Of a DNA stretch of 64,000 bases, positions 1-11,800 are shown piece after piece. The translations under genes and the position numbers were made by a program. Position 1 is the first letter of the stretch. Each line of letters opens with the position of its first letter. The stretch is from Hypomesus transpacificus (taxonomy: Eukaryota > Chordata > Actinopteri > Osmeriformes > Osmeridae): NCBI RefSeq assembly GCF_021917145.1, contig NC_061067.1:7777690-7841689 (forward strand), given 5' to 3'. The notes under the pieces are model-generated. The model saw only the letters and a program-made list of their open reading frames with translations, was not told where the DNA came from and made no database searches.

Positions 1-460
1 CATATTTTTATTTTTCTTAAATGTAGGCTAAGCACTGGAGTATAAAACAAAGAAAAAGTATTGAATGATGTGTACGAATGATGAAGTATGTCCCAGAATT
101 TCAGCGAGTTTTTACCTTTTATGCTTGTATTGTCTGCCTGCTGGTCCACCAACTAACTTTAACTTGAGGTCCTCGCGGGTTTCCCCTACTGTGCCCATGC
201 AGACAGTGGAGCTGCCATTATCATCTTCACCACTAGGGGTCCACAGCTGTCAAGCCAATGATGTCCAGACGTTCTAAGAGGATAAATACTGTCATCTGGT
301 GGTTACAAAAGCCCTGCCACTGAACTCTGTCTCCATGACAGGTGCTCACCTTGTTCAGCTTTGAAATGTATCACTGGGAAATGTGTATATAAAATCCACC
401 TATGATATATCTATTTTGTTCTCTCCCTCTGCTCTCTTTTCTTCTCCCTTCTTTTGCACT
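1..460. other. gene-free sequence
   Basis: No exon-like open frame with splice signals, RNA gene or repeat family was recognised here. It is ordinary non-coding sequence leading into the long CT tract. Confidence 0.5.
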
Positions 461-625
<165 letters not shown>

Positions 626-790
626 CTCTCTGACTCTCTCTCTCAGAAACAAAAGTGAAATGTATCTTCATCAGCTTGTAGAACATCCACCCATCAACAT
701 GGATCTTCATATAAAACATAAAAACATGTCATTTAGACCCCATCCTATCTAAACACATCTAGTGGGACCGATACTATCAGCTGTAGACAC

Positions 791-791
<1 letters not shown>

Positions 792-856
<65 letters not shown>

Positions 857-858
857 GG
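792..858. repeat. (GA)n microsatellite
   Basis: Run of AG dinucleotides, degenerate at the right end where GGGAGAGAGGG appears. It lies about 170 bp from the CT tract, so the pair is self-complementary across the gap and could fold or recombine. Confidence 0.95.
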
Positions 859-859
859 A

Positions 860-1322
860 ACATATCAAAGCAGAGGCGCTTGTCAGTATGTGTGACAGAG
901 CCCGCGAGGGTTTCTAAATGTGCATGGCGGGCTGACAGCAGTCCCTCGGCCAGGCTGTGTTCTACAGAGGCCCCCGCAGGGGTGCAGACAGACAGGCCTC
1001 ACCATCAGGACCCATCCCTGCTGAGTTGGCCCCAGGTGAGAGACTACAGAAACAGCCAGGCCAGTGGGGTTGGCTGGTTGGTGGTAGGGAACACACACAC
1101 ACAAGCACACATTCACAAACTACCAAACTCACCCACATGCTCACACATACACACAACCACACGTGCCCCGTTCACCTGAGGCAAAAGGAGGTGCCATACA
1201 CTTCCACACTGTCATCGAGCCTGAGAACGGTTAATGTTTGGGGACTGTACACTGCAATAATGGAGGATGGATTCAAGCAAAATGTAGAAGAGAGGCATCT
1301 GTATATATATACATGTGCTTGC

Positions 1323-1354
<32 letters not shown>

Positions 1355-3010
1355 TTTCTTTGGCAGAGTAGGGGTAGTTTAATGGAGTCCTTTAGTCAGC
1401 TCTGGGTGGAAATGAAAGGCAGTTGAGGTCTGGCCAATTATTCTGCCTGAGCAGGGGAGGAGATGTGTAGATAGAGTGAGGGGAGGGGGAGCAGCGTGTG
1501 GCGTGTGGCGCTGGATGGCTGCCTTGTTGGGGGAAAGAGAGAGAAACAGAGGCGAGAGAGAGGGAGGGAGATGCTCTCAGCGAGACACAAGGCCGCAGCC
1601 GAAATGAACCAGATAAAATTGGCTGCTCTCCCAGAAATTCTCCCAGTGCAAAAGGTTAACTGTCAGTCCCCCACTAGGTAAAAATAGACTGCTCTCCAGA
1701 AAGGCGTGTCAGGAGGCAGAAAAAGGACAAGCAGGGTGGCGCTGGCGGAGGTGTAGTGGCTGTGTGTGTGGGGGGGGGTATGATAGTGTCTGAGTAACAA
1801 GCAGGGGTGCAGGTTCAGGGGAAGGAAGGGGGTAGGGATGGTTGTTGAAGGGGGGGGGTAGACAGTGGGAGTGAAGGACAGTATAATGGGACTAGAGGCT
1901 GACCGAGGGCCTCAAGACAAAGGAGAGTCCCTCTCTATTCATGTCCCTCTCCTGCCAGACACAACAACAACAACAACATACAGGCCACCTATCTTGGGTC
2001 CAACAGTGCTGCTACGAGTAATTAAAGGCCTGTTTATTCTCTTATAATTGCAATATAATGAGAGCAAGGCGTCGAAATTCCTAACCCCAAATCTGCCAGA
2101 TAATGACTAACTAGCGGTCTGGCTAATTATCAGTTTAATTTGAATCCTGTGGACTTCCCTCTTCCTCAGTTTACAAGACTCCCCTTTGCATGGGAATCTT
2201 CCCTCTTAAACAAACTACATTTGTCCTATTATCTACGGTATGATGACACATTTCAACTCATATCTTATCATTTTTACAATACTTTTTAACACTTTGAATG
2301 TTGTAGTCTTTCTTAAATCTGTTCTTAGAACAGAATGGTTCCCCCAAGATCATTGCACAATACTTAAAATTAGACGCAAGAGATTGGATGGTTGATTAAA
2401 ATGTGTTACTGTTTTCTGAATACCGGTAATCCTGTCCTTGAAAAGACATGAGGGCCTGGGGTTAATACATGTGAAATGTTTACGTTAAGTTTTCTACCAA
2501 TCATGCAGGGGCCCATATGTGGGTTTTAAGGTGAGACACATCCTCACGTGTTTTCAGTCTTTTTATTTTCACTTTAAGGTCGTAAAAATGATACACAGTT
2601 GAAATATACACACACTTCTTGACACAATGAGACGATAGGTGCTTCCCCAGCTTTGATAATATGTTCTCGTTTTCTAGCATGTCTGAAATCCTCCAAATCC
2701 CAAGACTCAGGTGTTACCAGATCTGAAAGTTCATGTGAACAACTAAGTTCTTTAAATATCCTTTTTAATCACTTGGTCATGTATCTAGCTACATCAGATT
2801 TTACAAACAGTTTGACACAATGTGGGGTTTTGTTTTCTCCCTCTAGCGAGAGTAGTCATTGGTGTAGTCTTGAAAGGCAAGTCATTTGTTGACTTGGTAT
2901 ACAAAAACATTAATGTTATTGCTCATTTCAAATACACACACTGCATTATGGTTCCATGAAACTATCTCTAACCATAGCCAGAAATAATAAATAAGAAAAA
3001 TAGTCGGCTC
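860..3010. other. gene-free sequence left of INSIG1
   Basis: No coding exon recognised. It contains CA-rich patches (1,089-1,160), a (GT) run at 1,323-1,344 and G-runs at about 1,770 and 1,850. A segment at about 2,040-2,150 carries several TAATTA/TAATTG-like homeodomain core words and could be a conserved non-coding element, which is inference only. By vertebrate synteny EN2 would be expected beyond the left edge, but no EN2 exon is visible. Confidence 0.5.
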
Positions 3011-3030
3011 TTGTATAGATCGGATTGCAC

Positions 3031-3036
3031 TTTATT
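3031..3036 (-). terminator. candidate INSIG1 poly(A) signal (AATAAA)
   Basis: TTTATT on the plus strand reads AATAAA on the gene strand, about 1.2 kb downstream of the INSIG1 stop codon. The 3'UTR would then run from 4,228 to about 3,015. It is AT-rich and has no open frame of note. Other weaker signals exist, so the assignment is inferred. Confidence 0.45.
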
Positions 3037-4228
3037 CCTCTACAGAACCCCAAACTGGATAGCTACGGTAACACCTGTCTGATTATATAGAGAAAGCAAT
3101 TATACTTGCGAGCAATATATAATTAAATATGTACAGATAGTAAAACTAAAATGGTATAGTGACAAACGCACTCATTTCTATAATACAAAGGCAATCACAG
3201 ATTGCAAATCTTTGAGGCTGAAGTAAAAATATCCCATCTCGTCTCTTTCGAAGGGTGCATGTTCCCAATCATTATACTTTTAAACATCTCAATGCAAAAG
3301 TATGACTTTGCTTGAGACTTCTAACAATCACTTAAGGGGTGTGCATGTGTGTGGAGGGGGGGGGATATTAATTCAAGTCAGTAATTAAGTACACTTTTAC
3401 ACCTGATCAATTGGATGCATTTTTTTAAATGATAGATTTCATTGCTGTGGGACTAGGATCTATTAGGACCAGATTTCGCTGTAACACGACAGTAGGACCA
3501 ATATCTTCAGGGCGTAATATTCTGATACATTCAAAACATGGTTCTGTCATCAGTGATGGCATGTGCATTTGGTTTTGGGTCACAGGTGTTGGCTCAATCT
3601 ATTTCTCATCTCAATAAATAAATACTTATTTTGGTTCGTTACAAATGGGAACATACAAAACTCCAATTCAGCACTACAGTCTCCATACACCATATATACA
3701 AATACTTCCTTGATATTTTTGCTCACCACTCTAACATTTCCCTTTTTATGATTGTTTTAAAATCCAGGCAAAAACAACAAAAAAGCCAACATTGTAGCAC
3801 CACTATTTCTCTTATCAGTTAAGACCGACGCGCGTCCACTCTCCCTCTCCCTCTCTCTCTCTCACCATGCAAAAAAAGAAAAGCTACATGGCTCACTCTC
3901 ACACTATAAAACTGAAACCATTCAACGTCTCACTTCAAAAGTTCAAATGACTGGGGAGGGCAAGACAAAACCTGGCTGCTATCATGATGTAAGGGCGTAG
4001 TAGCTAATGCTTTGTCGAGGAGTGGCGGGAGAACATCTTTTGGCCACAAAGGGGGTCCAGAAATAATGGCACATCAGAGTCACTTGGAGGTTTTCTGGAC
4101 AGTGTTTGTTTGTTGTGAAGTAGTCAACAGTGTGACGTGGGCTGCTGTTTGTTGTCTTCTCCTCAGAAATCTCTCTTCCTCCTTACCATCTGCATGTTCT
4201 TGGCGTTCCACTGTTTAGCTCCACCTCC

Positions 4229-7200
4229 TCAGTCCATGTGAGGCTTCTCACCACCACCCTGGTCAAGAAAAGGGGATGATTGTGACGTTAGTGAATGACA
4301 TCCATAATGCTTTACATTGCACTGACAATTCACACTGAAATGAGAGACAGAGCGAGGGATCGGCCTACAGTTATCGGACTATGGAGACAGCTCTCGAAAT
4401 AGTCCTGTCGGACAATATAGAAGGTCACTTCATCACAGTCCTATCTGTCCTTTCTGTGCTTCCATAAACTCAATAATAATAATAAACAATAAGGTTAAAA
4501 AAAAGTATTCCACAATGACCCCCCCCTCATGCGTGTGCATTCATAAGAGGAAGTGGGATCTTTCACTTCCTTTTCTGTCCATGCCTGCGCAGTTAACCAC
4601 AGTACCAACTCTTCCTCATCAGACCGATGAGGAAAGGCTGAAAGACGACAAAGATCTTGAAATGTTTAACTTAAAAGCCACTAGGCCAACAACTATCCAG
4701 GAAATCGCTGATACTGAACTAAAGGGACAACAACACATTGGTAAAATGTAACCACGTCTTAATCCCTCATACAGAAAGAATGAGCTGGGGAGGGAGAAAA
4801 TATTTATTCAGGGAGCACAAACAAGGACTTGTGCCAGCATTCCCAACTCCCAAACAACAACAACAGGCGACCCTCTGGTCAGCTCAAATGACTGGCTCGC
4901 CAGCATGGGAAAACAACACGCCTAATCTGCTTTCACGCTCTCCTGGAGTCCAAAGGAAGAAATGGTGTGATTCAGACAGGAACTTTAAAAGAGATTGAGG
5001 CGTGTTCTTAATGGAGTTCAAATGAACACAATGAGGCTTCAAGTAGAGAAACGAACATGAAGAAGAAGGGAAAAAAAAAGCAGAGAATGTTGTGATTTGG
5101 ACTATTAGACTCGGCTTCCTTGCAAAAACTCAGTTTGATTTCAACCAAACTGTTTAGTAAACCCTTATTTTCTCTCTGGAAGTTACATTTGATGTACATG
5201 AACTCTGAATTAGTACTTCTGGCACAAGATGGACTTGTCCCTGAAGTCGTGGTTTCAGGTCTTACCATTGCTAGCTGCCGTCCAATGTTACCAACAGTCA
5301 CTCCCCCAGAGAAGAATATGCATGGGAGCCAGGACCGTACATACAGGAAATCTGGGGATGTGTACCTACAAGAGAAGAGAAAAGACACACCAGCAGGTTG
5401 AGTTAGATTGCCTGTTCCATTAGTCAAACATCCTTTCAAATTAGATATACACAAAGACAACCCCTTACAGAAAGCATGGGATAGTAAGCATTTTAAAAGA
5501 CTGATCTTTGCTTGTGCGTTCATGTGTGTGCATGTCTCTTAATTCCTAAATCCTTCTGCCTCCCTACACTCCTTCAGTCAACATGAGCAGCAGCAGCCTT
5601 TTGAACAGTTCTTTGTGAGAACCTCTCTAAAGCAACAGTGCGCTGCCTTTTGGCAGGATGTTTTTGAAGACGTGCCACTCAGACAGGTACGGGGGCTGAT
5701 AATTGGGTCCTCAAGACACATGGGACTCGGGATCAGGGGGAAATAATTGCGTTCATTTTCATGTCTCAGCTGTCAGCTCTCCTTGATACAATCAAGGTGA
5801 GAGGAGGTAGTGGGGCTGAGGGAGGCTTATTCACAACGGGATACCTACCTCATCATCAAGTGTGCGTATCCTTATCTCAAACCGACTCGCTTCTTTACTG
5901 GTTGCTTCACAATGATTACCTCAGTATCTATAGACTAACCAAACAGATGTCCCACTTGCTATATCTATAGTGCAGCTAGCAGATGATTTAGCACTGTAGT
6001 CGAGGGTATTCTGTCAATTTACCACCACCTTCTCCCTTTGCCGCCCCCTACTCATGTTTCTCCGTTCATTTTATAGTGGGCATCGGTTAATCCTTGTGAA
6101 CATACAGCGTACACGTGTGTAACATTGACCACACCAGTGGAAGATACTTCAATGGAGGAAGACGAGAACAAAATAAAAAATAAGTCTACTTCTTCTGACT
6201 TACTGATAAACACCATTGTAGACCAGCAGCTGGGTGATGACAGTGGCCAGGAAGGCGGTGGTGATGCCCAGACCAAAGCCGCTCCTGGAACGGTCAAACG
6301 TCCACCACAGGCCCAGGGACAGGGCCGCAAGGGTGAGAGACAGCTGCACATTATTGGCAAAGTCGAGTTTCTGTGACGACCGTCAGTTAAGGGACATAGA
6401 CAAGTCTAGTATTGCCGTGGTTCGATCATTAGTTTGTCTAAGAGGTCGTAATGACATACCTGATTTGGGGAACATTACTGACACGCAAGATATCAACCCA
6501 ACTGTATATGTATAGTTCACATGGCCACTAGGTTTGGGCATCCTAACAAGGATATGCTACATGTCAGGATACCTGCTGCTACTTTGTTGTGACCAAACAA
6601 GATGAGTATATGGTATGCAAGCTTTCAACATTTCCACTTTGTGGAAGGTAAGGATACAGCACTGGCGTGGTTGATGCCGACAAACACTGCGATGCATCTC
6701 ATGACGCTGGCCCACTCCCTCTTGAACTTGTGAGGCTCTCCAAGATGGCTGTCTATGCAGGGATACAACAGGCCAACAACAGCTGTGAAAGGAAAGGAGA
6801 ATGGCTCTAAAAACATGTTTTAAATGAATGCACAAAATAGTAATGACAATAATAAGTGTCATTACTTTGATACCATAACTAATTCTTTGCACATGCTGGG
6901 CATTCACATTCAATGACTTACAGTAAAAAACACAAATATCTTCTAACTGTTCTCAGTTAATCTCTGAAATAGTTTGCTATTTTGCAGGTTCAACCTTGGT
7001 GTATGAGAGCACGACAATGTGGGGGAGGGGTTTGACAATAGTTATTTATTTAATTTCTACCGCACATGACTTCCTTGTTTCTCTTTCTCAGGAGTGGCAT
7101 GTTTCAGGCAGCAGCCAATCACAAGTTGTGGGGGAAGTGTTTCTGCAGACTGCTCACAGGCCTGTGAGGTGCAGCGTAGATCCCTCAGGGGACACCATAT

Positions 7201-8313
7201 CACATGATACAACAGAACTTATTCTAACCCTTTTGTATTTTGCCTTACATGTACGTAAATCCTAAATGAAAGTACCAAAAAAGACTCCCAAGGAATTTCC
7301 TCTACAGAAAAACAAATAAATAACTTGTTCACAAAAGTGTGCAGCTAAACCAATACATCGCAAGTAAAAAAAACATTTAGACAACCCAAATTAATTCAAC
7401 TCTTTTGATAGGGAAATAACACTTATGTAATTTTGAATAATTATCTTACAACAATTATTATTCTTGACCCGTTTTTAAAAGGCATAAAGTTGTTTCCTCT
7501 GGGCTGCAGCTCTCAGTGTCCACTGCATAGCCGCTCAGAGGCCATAGACGCAATCTGCAGCCGGATTGGCCTGTAAAGCTCACCCGTTATGAGAACAGCC
7601 ATTCAAAGAGCAGCACAGCCCACCATGTCCGGCTGTTTCTATGGAAGCCTATTGGTTGACTATTGAAACACTACTGTACGTTCCCAGACAAAACACACAT
7701 CAATATGGCTTGCGAAAACACTTACATAACAGATAACAACAAACATAGACGATTTCCCTAACTGACTTGTGTTTAGCTAATCAGTATGATACTGTGAATG
7801 GCCACAAAGACCACCATATCTGGCAAGCTGCTGGTCGCGCCCATCCCCCTCCCCCGACATTCCATTGACCAAATAAGCAGACAACTTATGATCGACGTCT
7901 AACTCATTCATTGTCATGCATACAAAATAACTATAAATGCTAATGGTGACATCTGATGTGATGCGTCTCTACTTACCAGCCGCTGTGCCACAGCAAGGTG
8001 GGATCCACCAGGCAGATGAGAACAAAGTTGTCATCACCTCTTCAGGAAACAACGTGACATTTCTTTGTACTTGCAGCAAGTTCAACACCAATGCAAGAAA
8101 TACTCCAACGGTGAAAAGGACGAGACCCCGCCGAATCAAGTTTGTTGTTCTGACGTTATGTAGAGACCCGTAGGCATTGCTGAGTACTGACGTTATTATG
8201 GACATCATTTCTTCGGCCTTTGACGCGACCCAGTTTGCTCCTGATAAATTCTTGGTAGATTCTAGCCTTGATGCACAGGAGCAGCTCCAACAGTGGTCTT
8301 CAAGTCTTGGCAT
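4229..8313 (-). CDS. insig1: INSIG1, insulin-induced gene 1 protein (ER sterol sensor)
   Basis: Five coding exons joined by GT-AG introns: 7977-8313, 6658-6782, 6204-6370, 5266-5365 and 4229-4258, giving 252 aa (human 277; the shortfall is in the N-terminal region). The protein starts [13 protein letters not shown], like mammalian INSIG1. It keeps the core [10 protein letters not shown], the segment [21 protein letters not shown] with Lys131 and Lys133 (equivalents of human ubiquitination sites Lys156/158), [10 protein letters not shown] with Asp180 (equivalent of functional human Asp205), and the C-terminal [14 protein letters not shown]1 is a six-pass ER membrane protein that binds oxysterols. 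It retains the SCAP-SREBP complex in the ER and promotes HMG-CoA reductase degradation. The start is the ATG at 8311-8313, 14 nt inside the acceptor exon. All exon phases agree and no frame disruption is seen. INSIG2 is the only alternative, but the N-terminus and the degron lysines fit INSIG1. Confidence 0.96.
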
Positions 8314-8573
8314 TTGGCACTTTTGAACTGAAAAACATGATATCGGTTAAACTACATTGTAGATCACCATATCCTGCCACGGCGGCACTCACGTCGAGTT
8401 GTGAGCTGTATGGCAACAACGTTAGAAAGACATACGATATTCGTAAACACATAACATACAGACGAAGCCGTAATAATAGGCTATATTGAGGTAAAGACTG
8501 TTTTAACAAGCATATTTACCACAAACATTTCAACTTGATGATATTAGAGTAGGCTAACAGAACCGTTTGTTAC

Positions 8574-8645
8574 CTTGGTCTTCAGACGTCTTCACTGTCT
8601 GTTTCAGCGATGGTCGACCCTCCTTATTCGCACCTTCGGAAATGC
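8574..8645 (-). other. probable non-coding 5' exon of INSIG1
   Basis: The ATG exon of INSIG1 is preceded by a good acceptor (TTTTTCAG, exon top at 8327). Upstream, CCAAG|GTAACA at 8574 is a plausible donor, giving a 5'UTR intron of about 250 bp. The outer edge near 8,645 is a guess placed downstream of a weak TTTATA word at about 8,671-8,677. Confidence 0.4.
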
Positions 8646-8809
8646 TTATGGTGTGAGCTCTTCTTTGCCCTATAAATCTCACGTTGTTTGGTCACATCAT
8701 CGTTTGAGTGGTAAGCAGAAAAAAGCTGCTATTTCATTCCTGGCCGCAGACCTCATTCCAGACACAAGCTTCCTCTGCAGAAAACAATCACAGCTGTGTC
8801 GGGTGAGCT

Positions 8810-8862
8810 GCGTCAGCCAATAAGAACGAGGCGGGCGATATGACGCGACGCCACCCCACGCC
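8810..8862 (-). promoter_or_regulatory. INSIG1 promoter candidate: CCAAT box and SRE-like site
   Basis: CCAAT lies at 8817-8821, an inverted NF-Y site relative to the gene. The word CCACCCCAC at 8851-8859 resembles the sterol regulatory element core (ATCACCCCAC in the LDL receptor promoter). The surroundings are GC- and CpG-rich, unlike the flanks. INSIG1 is a known SREBP target in mammals, and NF-Y plus SRE is the usual arrangement. The assignment rests on motif match and position only. Confidence 0.45.
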
Positions 8863-8869
8863 CCTGTGC

Positions 8870-11800
8870 TCGGGACAGACACACGAGCCTCCCGCCTGTG
8901 CTTATGCAGTCATGCTGTCTCGCACGATAGCCTATGCTTGAGAGGGTGGAGCACGGCAGAAATGACTCAAGTCAAATAAACTTACAAAATAGTCATATGA
9001 ATAACTGATATGAAAAACTAGAAAAAGCTATTCAGAAGTTGCCAGTATTTGCCTTGTTAGAAATGATAGAAGCCTATTTGTGTGTCAAAGATAGAACACT
9101 GTAGGCTTTATGTGTGCATATTTTCAGTATTCAGTTTCAGATACACCACATCCACGTATAAATAATAAATACGGTCACTTCCGAAGTACGTAAAGGGAAA
9201 TAGGTTCACTAGCACAGATAACCTGTAGGTCATACTATGGAGGGAGTGTAACAGGGGAGTGTCAGTCCACCAGTCCACTACCCCTTTGCTCAAGTCTCCT
9301 GGGATAATGTCAACAGCAGAAGGGGTCATTGCCCGAATGCCCTAGTATTTCAAGGACTGATAATACAAGGGAAAAACAGAAAGTATGTTTTGCAACAATT
9401 TTCCAACGCACCACTGTGATCCAATGTCCATTCAGGACAGACACTTCCTTGTAGGAGATAAACACAAACATGACTGGTTTCCCAGACACAGATTATGTCT
9501 AGTTTGGAATGAAGAAACCTATCCCCTGGATGATCTACATCGTAATTAGTTTTAAACTGGACCCTTGATGGACAAACATGTTAACATTGTACCAGCCTGG
9601 CATCATCAGACCAATTCACAAAAACAGTCTGGAACCTCTCAGTTCATTTTTTTATTTCCTATCGAGGGACATTATTAAAGGATGCAGAAGAAAATCCCTC
9701 TGGAAACAAACGGAAAGAATTGAAAAGATCCAACCAATCAGACCAAAACATAATCCTTGTTTTCACCAAAAATGCCTCAACCCCACTCCTCTGTAGGCTA
9801 CAGTCATCATATCAAACCTGCCTTATGTTAGATGAACTGTTGTAATCAACCCAGCACTATGCAGGCCGGATAGAAATGTGTCTGAATGGGAGGGTGACCA
9901 GATGTTTCAGCCAGAGCAACAAAAAACATGAGCTCACAGATTCGTCTCATGTGTTTTGGCGGTTTAGAAGGGAGGGGGTGGGGTATTTTGGGTTGGATAC
10001 TTTCAAACTCAAGACAATATTGTTAGTTTGGTGAAACTTACATACACTGCCGTTAAACATCATGTTGCAAGTGTTGAATGTATTTGGTGCCCCCTTTTGA
10101 ACCTACTTATGGAAAAGATGGGGATTGTCTATTGTCATCATACTGTTTCTGATGAATTATCTTGCTTTCCACTCATTTTCTGTCAACTTTCTTGGCCTAA
10201 CCATCAGCTGCCACACTGACTACTGTGTGAATGGCAACATGTAGTCATACACAATTATTCCCATGCATACTCATCACACATACAAATTAAAATTGCCCTA
10301 TGCTATTTCAATTGAATCAAACTGTCATCACACAGGCAAATTTATGCAAAGTTTCTGTGCAAAGCAAAGAAGAATTGATTGGATTACATTTAGTTGTTTA
10401 GCCGAGGGATTAACAGCAATCTAAATGTGAGTTCGAAAATATAGGCAGGTTTATTCAACATCGGCTCCAGGCACTTGAAAGTAATACCATGGGTGAACCA
10501 ACCCTTTCTTGCAAATTGGCAACCAAAATTAAGTGCTGCAACTTGACCTAGAGCGAGTAAGACACATAAGAAGGCACATAAATCGCATAGGATTTTGTTT
10601 CAATTAAGTTCAATTGAAATAGTTTTTGAAGTAATTGTTTTCGCTGCAAATGTCTCAGGGTAAAAACGTATGTTGTTGTGTTTTGTTTTGCTATGGGTAC
10701 GCAGAGTAGAAAGGAGTTACTCAGGATGGATGCTCATTTGCACTGAGGCGGTGTTGAAGCAATTACATTCTGGTTGCCATCTACATTTTTATCTATAAAA
10801 AAAGTATTTCTCACAAGACTTGTGGCAAGGTCAGATAAAGTGACTCATTTGTGACTGTTTAGACATTTCTGCTGGGTTTTAAGGCATCTGTTTGTGTATT
10901 TATAAAGGCTTGGCAAAATAACTGGGTCAACTTTAGATTTGCTTTGCTTTTGAAAGAAACATAATCACTTTCTGACTGTGTTAATAAGTGCATGGTCAAA
11001 TAAATATGTCAGAGTTTCATTTCAGGGGAGCCCCTTTACAACTGGTGTACCAAATAAATCAAGCATGAAAGTATTTTGAGGGTTTGAAAAGTTTGTATGT
11101 GTCCCTTATCTCTCTTCACTGAATGCTTGGGGTTATGTTGGGAACAAATACTGCATGTCTTACAGGATAAGAGTTGTGTCCTCTTTCACAAATGGAAATG
11201 TTTATATTTCTCCTTCTCCCATCTCTTATCTCCCCAAGGGCACTAAAGCTATGTTTGAGAGACTGTACACAGACCCATAGCCCCTTTACACATGTTGTAA
11301 ATGTTTGCAACAGACTGTCAGACACATTGTCTTGCAGTTTTGACAAGAAGAAAACAACATCTTACCTCATCCTCATTTTCCTCAGGCGGTTTAAGCAGAT
11401 AAACAGGCAACCTTATATCGTTTTCCAACGGGACGAAGCTCTGAGGCCAGAAAAAGAAGGTGACAAATACAAAGTTATGAAGCTCAACCTGCTGTTTGCC
11501 CAACAATGTCATTTTTCTCTCCCTGTGGACAAGCTGAGTACGTTTAAACTCCCGTCACAGGCAAGTGGTGCATTTTTGTTTACTCCCAAATGAACACTCT
11601 CTGTTACTTAGAAAATCCTGGTGTTGGAGGATAAGAGCTTATAGCAGTTTATGCATGTGTAAGCATGTGAAGTGGAGGACCTGGGCTGACAGAATACAAC
11701 ATCATGATCAAATGAGCCAAAAAAACTTTAACCAGGTTGGAACTACAAACTATAGCAATATCACACCACTAGCGAGCAATAATTGGGTGCAAGGAATTGA

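Noticed and set aside
5008..5523. 171-codon minus-strand open frame
   Set aside because: Only 5266-5365 is real (INSIG1 exon 4). The rest is intron read-through.
11174..11593. 139-codon plus-strand open frame
   Set aside because: No recognisable domain, no strong start context or splice partners, and flanks of the same composition. Probably chance.
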